NCBI RefSeq assembly: GCF_001642575.1
Contig: NZ_LXNG01000012.1
Coordinates: forward strand, 62,001-126,000
DNA from: Xanthomonas floridensis
GTDB lineage: Bacteria > Pseudomonadota > Gammaproteobacteria > Xanthomonadales > Xanthomonadaceae
Reading direction: 5' to 3'
Length of the DNA: 64,000 nucleotides
In this document: positions 29,242 to 38,262 of the stretch, piece after piece
Numbering within the stretch: position 1 is the first letter of the stretch
How the letters are laid out: each line of letters opens with the position of its first letter
Program-made: the position numbers and the translations under genes
Notes under the pieces: model-generated
Seen by the model: only the letters and a program-made list of their open reading frames with translations
What the model was told of the DNA's origin: nothing
Databases searched by the model: none

Positions 29242-29937
29242 TTACTCCAGTACCGGTGCCACTGCCTTGCGCCACAGCGCATAACCGTCGGCAGTCATGT
29301 GCAGCATGTCCTCGCGGAATAGCTGCGGACGCGGCTTGCCGCTGGCATCGAGCATCGGCGTGTAGACATCCACGTAATCCGTTCGCGGAACCGCCGCCAA
29401 GGCATCCTTGATCAGGCGATTGGCGGCAATGACCGATGGCAGCAGTTGCGCACGCGAGGGGCTGGGTTTGATCGACAGATAGCTGATGCGTGTGTCCGGC
29501 AAGTCGCGGCGGATGCGCGTGACGAAGGCCACCACGTCGTCGCGCACCTGCTCGGGCGTGCGCCCGCTATTGAGATCGTTGTCGCCGGCATACAGCACCA
29601 CCTGGCGCGGCGCGTAGGGGATCACGATGCGGTCGGCGTACCAGGTGCTGTCGCGCACCTCCGAACCGCCAAAGCCACGGTTGACCACCGGCTTGCCGGG
29701 AAAGTCCTTGGCCAGCGTGTCCCAGAAGCGGATCGAAGAACTGCCGACGAACACGATGCCGTGTTTGGGTGGCGGCTGGCGCGCATCGCTGGCGGCGAAG
29801 CGCTGCATGTCCTGCTCCCAGGCCGCGTTGGAAACCTGCGCAGGAATCACGGGCGCGGCGTGCGGAGCCTGGGCGATGGCCTGGCTGGAGACCAGTACAA
29901 GCGCGCACAGCAGTGCGCGTAAGCGATATGGGAGCAT
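29242..29937 (-). CDS. Exported SGNH/GDSL hydrolase
   Basis: A 231-residue secreted or periplasmic esterase-like protein. Signal peptide MLPYRLRALLCALVLVSSQAIA; then block I GIVFVGSSSIRFWDTLAKDFPGKPVVNRGFGGSEV with the nucleophilic Ser, block III LYAGDNDLNSG with Asn, and block V REDMLHMTADGYALWRKAV with Asp and His. The block I form (GSSSIRFW) is that of the PAF-acetylhydrolase-like SGNH group, often acting on acetylated carbohydrates. Start at ATG 29937. Substrate unknown. Confidence 0.85.
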   Translation of the reverse strand: MLPYRLRALLCALVLVSSQAIAQAPHAAPVIPAQVSNAAWEQDMQRFAASDARQPPPKHGIVFVGSSSIRFWDTLAKDFPGKPVVNRGFGGSEVRDSTWYADRIVIPYAPRQVVLYAGDNDLNSGRTPEQVRDDVVAFVTRIRRDLPDTRISYLSIKPSPSRAQLLPSVIAANRLIKDALAAVPRTDYVDVYTPMLDASGKPRPQLFREDMLHMTADGYALWRKAVAPVLE

Positions 29938-30119
29938 CAGAATCCTGCAACGATGGAACGGGCCTGGCATGGTGCAGCAGTCTGCAAGCTGAGGGCAAAC
30001 CGGGCGGTGGCTGGCGATGCGCCGCGTCACGGTGCAAGATTCGCACTTTCCCCAGCAGCGACCACGCCATGCGTTCTTCCTGTCTCCAGATCCGCCCTTG
30101 CGGCCGGACGTCCTGACGC

Positions 30120-30500
30120 ATGGCCGATCAACTGGGACACGTGCCGCGCGGCCCGCGCCGCATGCTCAAGGCGGCGATCTGGTCGTGGCAAGGCCTGCGC
30201 GCGGCGTGGCTGCACGAATCGTCGTTCCGGCTCGAAGTCTGCCTGGCGGTGGTGATGGCGCCACTGGGCGTGTGGCTGGGGCAGACGCCACTGGAGCGCA
30301 TCGCGTTGATCGCCCCGTTGTTGATCGTGCTGGCGGCCGAATTGCTCAATTCCGCCATCGAAGCGGTGATCGAACGCTATGGCCCCGAGCATCACGTGCT
30401 GGCCGGCCGCGCCAAGGACATGGGCTCTGCGGCGGTGTTCCTGCTGTTGCTCAACGTGCTGCTGTGCTGGGGGCTGATCCTGCTGCCGCGGGTGCTCTGA
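30120..30500 (+). CDS. dgkA: Diacylglycerol kinase
   Basis: Small inner-membrane kinase of 126 residues that phosphorylates diacylglycerol to phosphatidic acid, recycling diacylglycerol made during osmoregulated glucan synthesis. Three helices are visible; the family signature AAELLNSAIEAVIERYGPEHHVLAGRAKDMGSAAV contains the catalytic Glu and metal-binding residues. Start at ATG 30120; length matches E. coli DgkA (122 residues). No partner gene is adjacent. Confidence 0.94.
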   Translation: MADQLGHVPRGPRRMLKAAIWSWQGLRAAWLHESSFRLEVCLAVVMAPLGVWLGQTPLERIALIAPLLIVLAAELLNSAIEAVIERYGPEHHVLAGRAKDMGSAAVFLLLLNVLLCWGLILLPRVL

Positions 30501-30934
30501 GGGGAGCTGCAGCGGTGCGCTGGTGAGCGCGCGCCATGGCCTGATGTCGCTGCGGGCCAGCGGTCTGGTGCTGTAAAACACTGAGATCGAGCGCGTATTG
30601 CCCTGACGGCAGTCACTTGGCAGGTCAGGCACTGCACGCAGATCCTGCTGTGCGACATGCTGCCTGTCGGGTTTTTAGCCTGGCGTCGGCAACTCGCCGC
30701 CGCGCCGTTGCCTTGGCACGTGCGAGCGCACATGGAGGTTGCTCGCTGCGGATGACAAGCGTTGAGTGAAGAGAGCGCCGAGGACGGATGAGCGCCTAGT
30801 GCCCGGCCACCGCGGCGATCCAGGCGGCGTGCTCTGCTGCAGCCACATCCCGCCGCCATGACGCGTCGGCGCGTGCATGCGGGCTTGACCTGGCGCGTGG
30901 CATGCTGCGGCTCTCTTTCAACGGAATCGCCTGC
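30501..30934. other. Gene-poor region upstream of lemA
   Basis: 434 bp with no credible coding sequence; presumably holds the lemA promoter. A long minus-strand open frame covering it is a shadow running antisense through lemA. Confidence 0.4.
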
Positions 30935-31561
30935 ATGTCTGTCCTGATGCGCGCCCTGGTGCTGCTGATCCTGACCGTCGGCCTGTCCGGCTGCGGCTAC
31001 AACACGATCCAGCAGAAAGAGGAGGGAGTGAAGGCGGGTTGGTCGGAAGTGCTCAACCAGTATCAGCGCCGCGCCGATCTGATTCCCAACCTGGTGCGCA
31101 CCGTGCAGGGATATGCGCAACAGGAACGTCAGGTACTGACCGAGGTGACCAACGCGCGTGCACGCGTGGGGCAGATCCAGGTCAATGCCGACGACGAAGC
31201 ATCGCTCAAGCAGTTCCAGCAGGCGCAGGGTGAGCTGGGCAGTGCGTTGTCGCGCCTGCTGGTGGTCAGCGAGAACTATCCGCAGCTGAAGTCCGACCAA
31301 TCCTTCCGCGATCTGCAGGTACAGCTGGAAGGTACCGAGAACCGCATTACCGTGGCGCGCGGTCGTTACATCCAGACCGTGCAGGACTACAACACCTATA
31401 TCCGCTCGTTTCCGCAGGTGATGACCGCCAAGATCTTCGGATATCAGCCCAAGCCGAATTTCAGCGTGGAAAACGAAGCGCAGATCTCGCGCGCGCCGCA
31501 GGTGGACTTCGGTAATCAGCAGGCGCCGCAGCAACAGCCTGCACCGCAGCCTGCGCAGTAA
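30935..31561 (+). CDS. lemA: LemA family lipoprotein
   Basis: A 208-residue helical envelope protein. The N-terminus has a lipobox (LTVGLSGC), the body carries the LemA signature VKAGWSEVLNQYQRRADLIPNLVRTVQGYAQQERQVLTEVTNARA, with later LQVQLEGTENRITVARGRYIQTVQDYNTYIRSFP. The tail is Gln/Pro-rich (QQAPQQQPAPQPAQ). LemA proteins have no agreed molecular function but are usually encoded with TPM-domain proteins, as here (two follow). Start at ATG 30935 gives the lipoprotein signal. Confidence 0.92.
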   Translation: MSVLMRALVLLILTVGLSGCGYNTIQQKEEGVKAGWSEVLNQYQRRADLIPNLVRTVQGYAQQERQVLTEVTNARARVGQIQVNADDEASLKQFQQAQGELGSALSRLLVVSENYPQLKSDQSFRDLQVQLEGTENRITVARGRYIQTVQDYNTYIRSFPQVMTAKIFGYQPKPNFSVENEAQISRAPQVDFGNQQAPQQQPAPQPAQ

Positions 31562-31911
31562 TCAGAAGCCCTTCTCTCCTCGGGAGAGGGTACGGCGCGA
31601 AGCTTCTGTGTTTTCCCACTGCCGTGGCGTTACTCACACCCTCATTCGCCCCTTCGGCGCATCTTCGAGAAGGGAACGACCGAGCTGTTTTACGGCGTCA
31701 AATCGACAAGAGTCTGCGGAACGAATCGGCGCAATGTGTCTGAGCAGATATGAGCCCCTCTTCCGTCGGGAGGGGAGCTGGCGATGAGGTACGAGCGACG
31801 CATCTGTTTCGTCCAACTGCACCAGGCTTCGTTCATACCCTCATCCGCCCCCATCCCCCGGTGGAAGCAGGGAACGACTGAGTATCAGTACGCATCAGGT
31901 AGGAGTTGGCA
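31562..31911. repeat. Intergenic repeat fragments between lemA and the TPM genes
   Basis: Two related fragments, CACCCTCATTCGCCCC...GAAGGGAACGACCGAG (about 31637-31684) and ACCCTCATCCGCCCCC...GCAGGGAACGACTGAG (about 31837-31884), lie 200 bp apart. Each is preceded by a CCTC...GGGAGGGG-type hairpin. They match in reverse complement the GGGGCGGATGAGGG part of the 2.3-2.8 kb repeats. No gene is present. Confidence 0.7.
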
Positions 31912-32805
31912 ATGCGGCAAACGTCTTTGAATGTGGTGTGGATGATGGTGTTGCTGCTGCTGCCGGTGTCGCTGCTGGCGCAGCAGCTGGCGGCCATTCC
32001 GCCGCTGCGTTCGCCGGTGGTCGATGTCACCGGCACCCTGGATGCCGCACAGATCCAGCAGCTGCAGCAACAGGCGCTGGCGTTGCAGCAGCGCAAGGGT
32101 GCGCAGTTGCAGATCCTGATCGTACCAAGCACGCAACCGGAGACGATCGAGCAATACACCCAGCGCGTCTTCGACACATGGAAGATCGGGCGCAAGGGCA
32201 TCGACGATGGCGTGTTGCTGGTGGTGGCCAAGGACGACCGCCGCGTGCGCATCCAGCCCGGTTACGGCCTGGAAGGTGCCATCCCCGACATCGTGGCCAA
32301 TCGCGTGATCCAGGAATACCTGGCGCCGCGCTTCCGCGAGGGCGACTACGGCGGCGGCATCCGCGACGCCACTGCAACGCTGGCCGGCGTGATCGAGGGC
32401 GAGGCGCTGCCACCACCGGTCAGCGGCCATGAAGGCGGAGCCGGTCAGGGCGCCGGTGGCGGTGGCTGGATCATGGCGCTGTTTGTCGGTTTCGTGGTCG
32501 CTATGGTGGCGCGGGGCATCCTGGGCGCCTTGCCACGCCCCGTGCGCGCGGTATTGACCGCCATTGCGGCCGGTGGCGCGGCGTTGCTGTTCACGTCCCT
32601 GCTGCTGGCCAGTGCCGGCGCTGCAGTCATCGGGTTGCTGGCCGGGCTGGCCTCGGGGTCGCCGGGGCGCTTTGTCGGCGGCGGTGGCTGGGGCGGCGGT
32701 GGCTTTGGAGGATTCGGGGGCGGCGGCCGTGGTGGTTTTGGCGGCGGCGGCTGGGGTGGCGGCGGTGGATCTTCGGGAGGCGGTGGCGCCTCGGGGAGCT
32801 GGTAA
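31912..32805 (+). CDS. TPM-domain membrane protein (YgcG family)
   Basis: A 297-residue protein: signal-type N-terminal helix (VVWMMVLLLLPVSLLA), a TPM phosphatase-like domain (SPVVDVTGTLDAAQIQQLQQQALALQQRKGAQLQILIVPS ... GRKGIDDGVLLVVAKDDRRVRIQPGYGLEGAIPD), two C-terminal helices, and a tail of about 45 residues made almost only of Gly with Trp, Phe and Ser. It belongs to the YgcG/TPM family that accompanies LemA in many bacteria; role probably in the envelope, mechanism unknown. Start at ATG 31912 with TAGGAG upstream. Its stop overlaps the next ATG (TAATG). Confidence 0.9.
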   Translation: MRQTSLNVVWMMVLLLLPVSLLAQQLAAIPPLRSPVVDVTGTLDAAQIQQLQQQALALQQRKGAQLQILIVPSTQPETIEQYTQRVFDTWKIGRKGIDDGVLLVVAKDDRRVRIQPGYGLEGAIPDIVANRVIQEYLAPRFREGDYGGGIRDATATLAGVIEGEALPPPVSGHEGGAGQGAGGGGWIMALFVGFVVAMVARGILGALPRPVRAVLTAIAAGGAALLFTSLLLASAGAAVIGLLAGLASGSPGRFVGGGGWGGGGFGGFGGGGRGGFGGGGWGGGGGSSGGGGASGSW

Positions 32806-33296
32806 TGCGGTGGCTCAGGCATGTCTTCGCGCCCTCGGCGCAACGCAGATTTCCAGCGTCCTGCATGGAGACGATCGCTGCGGCCGTGGCCGACAGCGAG
32901 CGCAGCCACACCGGGCAGATCATGGTGGCGGTCGAGGCGGACCTGTCGCTTGCCGCGCTGTGGCGCCGGCACACCGCACGGCACAGCGCCGAACAGGCGT
33001 TTGCGCACCTGCGCACCTGGGACACGGAGGCCAACAACGGAGTGCTGATCTATCTGCTGCTGGCCGACCACGCCATTGAAGTGGTGGCCGACCGCGGCCT
33101 GCGTCGCCGGGTGCCGGATGCCCAATGGGCCGAGGTGTGCCGGCGCATGCAGCAGTTCCTGCGTGAAGGGCAGTACGAGGTGGCGGTGCTGGCGGGTATC
33201 GAGGCGGTGACCGAGCTGCTGGTCGCCCACTTCCCGCGCGGCGCGGACGCCCCGCATGAAGACGAGCTGCCCAACCGGCCACAGCTTTTAGGCTGA
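32805..33296 (+). CDS. Second, short TPM-domain protein
   Basis: A 163-residue soluble protein translationally coupled to the preceding TPM gene (TAATG overlap). It keeps the TPM core: IAAAVADSERSHTGQIMVAVEADL, AFAHLRTWDTEANNGVLIYLLLADHAIEVVADRGL, and a QYEVAVLAGIEAVTELLVAHFP helix. It lacks signal peptide and membrane helices, so it probably works on the cytoplasmic face or in the cytosol beside LemA and the membrane-bound TPM protein. Confidence 0.87.
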   Translation: MRWLRHVFAPSAQRRFPASCMETIAAAVADSERSHTGQIMVAVEADLSLAALWRRHTARHSAEQAFAHLRTWDTEANNGVLIYLLLADHAIEVVADRGLRRRVPDAQWAEVCRRMQQFLREGQYEVAVLAGIEAVTELLVAHFPRGADAPHEDELPNRPQLLG

Positions 33297-33349
33297 GGGC
33301 GCCTGAGGTGTCAGAATAGCGGTCTCGCTCTACGTGATCCGCGGTCCGC

Positions 33350-34240
33350 ATGATCTATCTGCACGCCATCGACCCCATCGCCTTCTCGCTTGGCCCGGTG
33401 CAGGTGCACTGGTATGGCTTGATGTACCTGGCGGCCTTCTTCTCGGCCTGGGCGCTGGGACGCTCGCGCATCCTGCGCGGCCGCTTGCCTGGCGTGGACA
33501 TGGACGGTTTCTCCGACCTGCTGTTCTACGGCATGCTCGGTGTGGTGCTGGGCGGGCGTATCGGCTACATGTTGTTTTATGCGTTCGACACCTTCCTGGC
33601 CAACCCGCTGATCCTGTTCAAGGTGTGGGAGGGCGGCATGAGCTTCCACGGCGGCCTGCTCGGCGTGCTGTTCGCCTGCTGGCTGTGGGCACGCCGCCAT
33701 CGCCTGCACTTCTTCGACGTGATGGATTTTGTCGCGCCGCTGGTTCCGCTGGGCCTTGGATTCGGGAGGCTGGGCAATTTTGTCGGCGGCGAGCTGTGGG
33801 GCAAGTTCACCCAGGCCGGTTGGGGTGTGATCTTTCCGCATGCACCGGAGTTGGCCGATATCGCGCCGGCACAGATCCAGGCGCAATACGCCGCCGGGGC
33901 GCTGGATCGGTTCGCGCGTCATCCATCGCAGCTGTATGAAGCAGCGTTGGAAGGCGTGGTGATGTTTGTGGTGTTGTGGGTATTTTCGATGAAGCCGCGC
34001 GCCCGCTACGCGGTGTCAGGCGTGTTTGCGTTGCTGTACGGCGTGTTCCGCTTCATCGTGGAATTCGTGCGGGTGCCGGATGCGCCGATCGGCTACCTGG
34101 CCTTCAACTGGCTGACCATGGGTCAGATTCTGAGCCTGCCGCTGATCGCAGTGGGGCTGGTGCTGCTGGCGATGTCGCGCCGCGCCCCGGTGTTGCAGCC
34201 GGTGCTGCCGGCTGCCGTCACCGTGGAGGCGGCCAAGTGA
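33350..34240 (+). CDS. lgt: Prolipoprotein diacylglyceryl transferase
   Basis: Inner-membrane enzyme that transfers diacylglycerol from phosphatidylglycerol to the lipobox Cys of prolipoproteins, the first step of lipoprotein maturation. The 296-residue product has about seven helices, the early [12 protein letters not shown] and [10 protein letters not shown] (essential His/Gly region), and the Lgt signature [15 protein letters not shown]. The last part [16 protein letters not shown] also matches the family. The end overlaps the GTG of thyA by 4 bp. Confidence 0.97.
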   Translation: MIYLHAIDPIAFSLGPVQVHWYGLMYLAAFFSAWALGRSRILRGRLPGVDMDGFSDLLFYGMLGVVLGGRIGYMLFYAFDTFLANPLILFKVWEGGMSFHGGLLGVLFACWLWARRHRLHFFDVMDFVAPLVPLGLGFGRLGNFVGGELWGKFTQAGWGVIFPHAPELADIAPAQIQAQYAAGALDRFARHPSQLYEAALEGVVMFVVLWVFSMKPRARYAVSGVFALLYGVFRFIVEFVRVPDAPIGYLAFNWLTMGQILSLPLIAVGLVLLAMSRRAPVLQPVLPAAVTVEAAK

Positions 34241-35031
34241 AGCCGTATCTGGACCTGCTGCAGCATGTGCTGGAGCACGGCGCCGAGAAGTCCGACCGCA
34301 CCGGCACCGGCACGCGCAGCGTGTTTGGCTGGCAAATGCGCTTCGACCTTACGGCCGGGTTTCCGCTGGTCACCACCAAGAAACTGCACCTGCGCTCGAT
34401 CATTCACGAGCTGCTGTGGTTCCTGCAGGGCGACACCAATATCGGCTATCTCACCAACAACCAGGTCCGCATCTGGGACGAATGGGCCGACGACAACGGC
34501 GACCTCGGCCCGGTGTACGGCAAGCAGTGGCGCCGCTGGACCGGCCCGGACGGCGGCGAGATCGACCAGATGCAGTGGCTGGTGGACGAAATCAAGCGCA
34601 ATCCGGATTCGCGGCGGCTGGTGATCAGTGCCTGGAACGTGGGTGAATTGCCGCAAATGGCGCTGATGCCGTGCCATAGCCTGTTCCAGTTCTATGTGGT
34701 CGACGGCAAGCTCAGTTGCCAGCTCTACCAGCGCAGCGGCGACATCTTTCTGGGTGTGCCGTTCAACATCGCCAGCTATGCGCTGCTCACGCACATGGTG
34801 GCGCAGGCCACCGGGCTGGGCGTGGGCGATTTCGTGCACACACTGGGCGATGCGCATCTGTACTCGAACCACTTCGAGCAGGCCCGCGAGCAGCTGACGC
34901 GTACCCCACGCGCATTGCCGACCTTGCGTCTGAATCCCGAAGTCACCGATCTGTTCGCGTTCCGTTTCGAAGACATCGCCATCGACGGCTACGACCCGCA
35001 TCCGGCGATCAAGGCGCCGGTGGCGGTGTAA
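34237..35031 (+). CDS. thyA: Thymidylate synthase
   Basis: Cytoplasmic enzyme converting dUMP to dTMP with methylenetetrahydrofolate. The 264-residue length equals that of E. coli ThyA. Motifs: [18 protein letters not shown], the active-site [14 protein letters not shown] with Cys146, and [20 protein letters not shown] for substrate binding. Start is GTG 34237, embedded in the lgt stop (GTGA), and gives the conserved N-terminus [11 protein letters not shown]. In one run with lgt and folA, the latter regenerating the folate cofactor. Confidence 0.98.
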   Translation: MKPYLDLLQHVLEHGAEKSDRTGTGTRSVFGWQMRFDLTAGFPLVTTKKLHLRSIIHELLWFLQGDTNIGYLTNNQVRIWDEWADDNGDLGPVYGKQWRRWTGPDGGEIDQMQWLVDEIKRNPDSRRLVISAWNVGELPQMALMPCHSLFQFYVVDGKLSCQLYQRSGDIFLGVPFNIASYALLTHMVAQATGLGVGDFVHTLGDAHLYSNHFEQAREQLTRTPRALPTLRLNPEVTDLFAFRFEDIAIDGYDPHPAIKAPVAV

Positions 35032-35096
35032 GCCTGATCTCAATGGACGAGACGCAGGCTGCGCAGACTGATCTTCACCGGAGAAGGAGGCGTGGC

Positions 35097-35384
35097 ATGG
35101 CAAAAAATTCGAACAAAGCACGAGAGAAACTTGCCGACTCGCTGATGGCGATGCAAGCGAGTCTGTTCGTTAATTTGACAAGCATTGTTCTCATCGCGCC
35201 GATCGGCTTCTTTGCGATTGCCTTGTACAAAGGTGAGCGATTGGCGTTTATGAGAATGCTCGGCGAGCAATCGCACACAGCATTGGGTGTCATCGTCTTG
35301 CTCTACGTTACGACGTTGTTCTTTGGGATGCTTGGTCGGCATGCTGCAATGAAGATCTATAACGAGCTATATCCGGACGCATGA
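35097..35384 (+). CDS. Small two-helix membrane protein, unrecognised
   Basis: A 95-residue product (MAKNSNKAREKLADSLMAMQ...) with two hydrophobic helices at about residues 22-44 and 61-80 and a basic N-terminus. I do not recognise a family. Translation is well supported: GAAGGAGG lies 6 bp before ATG 35097 and the stop overlaps the folA start (ATGA). Codon use is clearly more AT-rich than thyA and folA on either side (for example the stretch AAAAAATTCGAACAAAGC), which suggests later insertion into this folate/thymidylate run. An upstream ATG at 35043 would add 18 residues but lacks a good ribosome site. Confidence 0.75.
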   Translation: MAKNSNKAREKLADSLMAMQASLFVNLTSIVLIAPIGFFAIALYKGERLAFMRMLGEQSHTALGVIVLLYVTTLFFGMLGRHAAMKIYNELYPDA

Positions 35385-35875
35385 AGCTGATTCTGATCGT
35401 CGCCTTCGACCGCAACAACGCCATCGGTCGCGATAACGATCTGCCGTGGAAGTTGCCGGACGATCTCAAACGTTTCAAGGCGCTGACGCTGGGCAAGCCG
35501 ATCCTGATGGGGCGTAAGACCGCGCAATCGTTGGGGCGCGCCTTGCCAGGGCGTCTGAATCTGGTGCTGACGCGCTCGGGGCAGGTGCCGTTCGCGGGCA
35601 TGCAGGCGGTGGCATCGGTCGATCAGGCGATCCAGCGTGCCGGGCAGGAGGGCGCGCAGGAGTTGTGCGTGATCGGAGGCGGCGAGGTGTATCGCCTGAC
35701 GATGGAGCGCGCCGACCTGTTGGCCGTCACCGAGGTGGACACCGTGGTCGACTGTGCCGATACGCATTTCCCGCCGATCGACCCGGCTGTGTGGGTGCCG
35801 GTACAGCGCGAAGGGCATGCGGCCGATGACCGCCATGCGTTCGCCTTTTCTTTCGTGGATTACCTGCGGCGCTGA
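35381..35875 (+). CDS. folA: Dihydrofolate reductase
   Basis: NADPH-dependent reductase regenerating tetrahydrofolate, directly needed to support thymidylate synthase encoded just upstream. The 164-residue product has AFDRNNAIGRDNDLPWKLPDDLKRFKALTLGKPILMGRKTAQSLGRALPGRLNLVL, containing the active-site acidic residue in LPDDL and the NADPH-binding GRKT, followed by CVIGGGEVYRL. Its ATG overlaps the stop of the small membrane gene. Convergent with apaH. Confidence 0.97.
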   Translation: MKLILIVAFDRNNAIGRDNDLPWKLPDDLKRFKALTLGKPILMGRKTAQSLGRALPGRLNLVLTRSGQVPFAGMQAVASVDQAIQRAGQEGAQELCVIGGGEVYRLTMERADLLAVTEVDTVVDCADTHFPPIDPAVWVPVQREGHAADDRHAFAFSFVDYLRR

Positions 35876-35922
35876 GCCGGCAAGGGCGCCGCGTGCGACC
35901 GGTGCGCCAGATGCGAGGCGCC

Positions 35923-36909
35923 CTACTCCGGAGCGCCACCACCTTGCGGCTTGGCTGGCACAGCGTTGCCGTTGCCAGCATTTCCCGCAGTGTTTCCGCC
36001 ATTACCACGTCCCCGGCCACGCCCGCGCGGGCGGCCCTGGCCTTCGCGTGGACGCCGCGGCGCGTGCGCGGCCGGTGTCGCCGGGGCAGTGACTTCACGT
36101 CCCGGGACCTGCACCACGCGCAGTTCGTCGGTATCCAGCTGCAGCGCGGTGAGTTTGCCGCCCCAGACCGCGCCGGTGTCGATGGCGTGCACACCCTGGG
36201 TAATCGTCAGCCCCAGTGCCGACCAGTGTCCGCAGACGATCTTCAGATCGCGCTCGACCCGGCCCGGAACTTCGAACCACGGGTACAGCCCCTGTGCCTG
36301 CGTGCCCGGCGTGCCCTTGTCGTCGGTGGCGATCCGCCCGCGCGGGGTGCAATAGCGCATGCGCGTGAACAGGTTGATGATGGCGCGGCTGCGTTCGTAG
36401 CCGCTCAGGCCTGGCGACCAGCCAGGCTGGTCGCCGTACATGTTGCGCAGCAGCTTGCGGTAGCCGCCGCCCTGCAATTGCTGCTCGACCTCGCGCGCGT
36501 GCTTCTCGGCCATCTGCGTGGTCCACTTCGGTGCCAGCCCGGCATGGATCATCATCCAGCCCAGCGTGCGGTCCACGTGTGCCAGTTTCTGCATGCGCAG
36601 CCAGTCCAGCAGCACGTCGCGGTCCTCGGCCAGCACGATGCGCTGCAGGTCCGGATTGACCTTGCGCTGCTCCTCTTCCGAGCGCGCGCCGATCGCCAGC
36701 AGCGACAGGTCGTGATTGCCCAGCACCACCACGCTGTGCGCGCGCAGCGAATGCACCAGCCGCAGCGTTTCCAGCGATTGCCCGCCGCGGTTGACCAGGT
36801 CGCCGCAGAACCACAGCGTGTCCTGTGCCGGGTCGAAATTGATCTTCTCCAGCAATCGCTGGGTAATGTCGTAGCACCCTTGCAGGTCGCCAATTGCCCA
36901 GACGCTCAT
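35923..36909 (-). CDS. apaH: Diadenosine tetraphosphatase (symmetrical) with RG-rich tail
   Basis: Metallophosphatase that splits Ap4A into two ADP and can decap Np4-RNA. Catalytic blocks: GDLQGC, GDLVNRGGQSLETL, GNHDLSLL and the later CGHWSALGL. Length is 328 residues against about 280 in E. coli. The extra C-terminal ~55 residues are low complexity: Pro/Ala, then an Arg-Gly run (RPRGRGRGRGNGG) and Asn/Gly repeats. Such a basic disordered tail suggests nucleic-acid contact, though that is inference. Last gene of the lptD-to-apaH operon. Confidence 0.95.
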   Translation of the reverse strand: MSVWAIGDLQGCYDITQRLLEKINFDPAQDTLWFCGDLVNRGGQSLETLRLVHSLRAHSVVVLGNHDLSLLAIGARSEEEQRKVNPDLQRIVLAEDRDVLLDWLRMQKLAHVDRTLGWMMIHAGLAPKWTTQMAEKHAREVEQQLQGGGYRKLLRNMYGDQPGWSPGLSGYERSRAIINLFTRMRYCTPRGRIATDDKGTPGTQAQGLYPWFEVPGRVERDLKIVCGHWSALGLTITQGVHAIDTGAVWGGKLTALQLDTDELRVVQVPGREVTAPATPAAHAPRRPREGQGRPRGRGRGRGNGGNTAGNAGNGNAVPAKPQGGGAPE

Positions 36910-36937
36910 CGCGTGCGCTCCATCAGTCCAGCAGTCA

Positions 36938-37321
36938 TCAGTGCAGCGTCCTGGGTACGCTCAGCACGAAGGCGGCGATCGGGGCGGTGAATTCGGTGCC
37001 ATCGTCGGCCACCATGTCGTAGTGGCCGTGCATCTGGCCCTGCTCGGTTTCCAGCAGTACACCGGAGGTGTAATGAAACGCTTCGCCGGGGCGGAGCCAG
37101 GGCTGCTCGCCAACCACGCCTTCGCCATCGACCTGCTCGGTGCGGCCGTTGGCATCGGTGATCTTCCAGTGGCGGGCGATCAGGCGCGCAGGCACGGCAC
37201 CGGTGTTGTGGATGCGGATGCTGTAGGCGAAGGCATAGCGGCCTTCTTCCGGCGTCGATTGCTGGGCAAGGAAGCGTGGCGACACCTCGACCTCGACCCG
37301 ATAGCGTGGATCATCGTGCAT
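36938..37321 (-). CDS. apaG: ApaG protein (Co2+/Mg2+ efflux protein family)
   Basis: A 127-residue fibronectin-III-like fold protein with the DUF525 signature: [50 protein letters not shown], and [12 protein letters not shown]. Molecular role unclear; genetically linked to cobalt resistance and to apaH. Start at ATG 37321 ([13 protein letters not shown]), which matches family length. It lies between ksgA and apaH in the conserved order, 28 bp before apaH. Confidence 0.95.
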   Translation of the reverse strand: MHDDPRYRVEVEVSPRFLAQQSTPEEGRYAFAYSIRIHNTGAVPARLIARHWKITDANGRTEQVDGEGVVGEQPWLRPGEAFHYTSGVLLETEQGQMHGHYDMVADDGTEFTAPIAAFVLSVPRTLH

Positions 37322-37356
37322 GCGAAATTCTAGATAAACCGGTGTGGGAGCGGCGC

Positions 37357-38145
37357 TCAAGCCAGCTGGACATTGGCCAGCCGGATGAAATCGGCCACCT
37401 CGAGTTGTTCGGCGCGGGCGTCCGCACGCACGCCTGCGGCCTCAAAATGCGCGGGTTCGCAGACGGTGGACAAGGCATTGCGCAAGGTCTTGCGACGCTG
37501 GCCGAAACCGGCGCGCACCACGTCGGCAAAGCGGCGGCGGTCGTTGATCATCACCGTGGCCGGGTCGCGCGGCACCAGCCGCACCACGGCCGAGTCCACC
37601 TTGGGCGGCGGCCGGAACGCGCCTGGCGGCACGACGAACAGCGCGGTGACCTCGCAATACGCCTGCAGCATCACGCTGAGCCGGCCATACACCTTGCTGC
37701 CCGGGCCAGCGGCCATGCGGTCGACCACTTCCTTTTGCAGCATGAAGTGCATGTCGGCCACCGCAGCGGCGTGGTCCAGCGCGTGGAACAGGATCGGCGA
37801 GGAAATGTTGTAGGGCAGGTTGCCGACCAGGCGGATCGGGCTGCCATTGGCCAGCGCGGTGAAGTCCACGCTGAGCACGTCGCGGTGGATGATGCTCAGC
37901 GCGCCGATCGGTGCGGCGGCTTCGGTCAGCGGGGCGATCAGATCGCGATCGAACTCGATCACGGTCAACGCACCATGCTTGCGCAGCAGCGGGAAGGTGA
38001 TGGCGCCCTGGCCGGGGCCGATTTCGACCAGGTGCTGGCCGGCGCGCGGGTCCACTGCCTGGACGATCCGGTCGATGTAATACCGGTCGGCAAGAAAGTG
38101 CTGGCCGAGCGACTTCTTGGCCGGTGCGCTGAAGGAAGAATTCAT
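37357..38145 (-). CDS. ksgA: 16S rRNA (A1518/A1519) dimethyltransferase
   Basis: RsmA/KsgA methylates two adjacent adenines of helix 45 in the 16S rRNA during 30S maturation. The 262-residue product shows KKSLGQHFL at the N-terminus, SAM motif [12 protein letters not shown], acidic VIEFDRDL, and the catalytic motif [11 protein letters not shown]. The C-terminal helical domain includes [13 protein letters not shown] and the RRKTLRNAL element. Start at ATG 38145. Between pdxA and apaG in the operon. Confidence 0.97.
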   Translation of the reverse strand: MNSSFSAPAKKSLGQHFLADRYYIDRIVQAVDPRAGQHLVEIGPGQGAITFPLLRKHGALTVIEFDRDLIAPLTEAAAPIGALSIIHRDVLSVDFTALANGSPIRLVGNLPYNISSPILFHALDHAAAVADMHFMLQKEVVDRMAAGPGSKVYGRLSVMLQAYCEVTALFVVPPGAFRPPPKVDSAVVRLVPRDPATVMINDRRRFADVVRAGFGQRRKTLRNALSTVCEPAHFEAAGVRADARAEQLEVADFIRLANVQLA

Positions 38146-38262
38146 GCGCGCAGTTTAACGGAGCCGGCGGCTGCACGCGGTGTCGGTGCCAGCTGTGCGG
38201 CGTGCGGCAAAGGGCTAGTCAGGCCGTGCGTCACCGCTGTGGCGTGCTGCCGCGCTGCTCGC

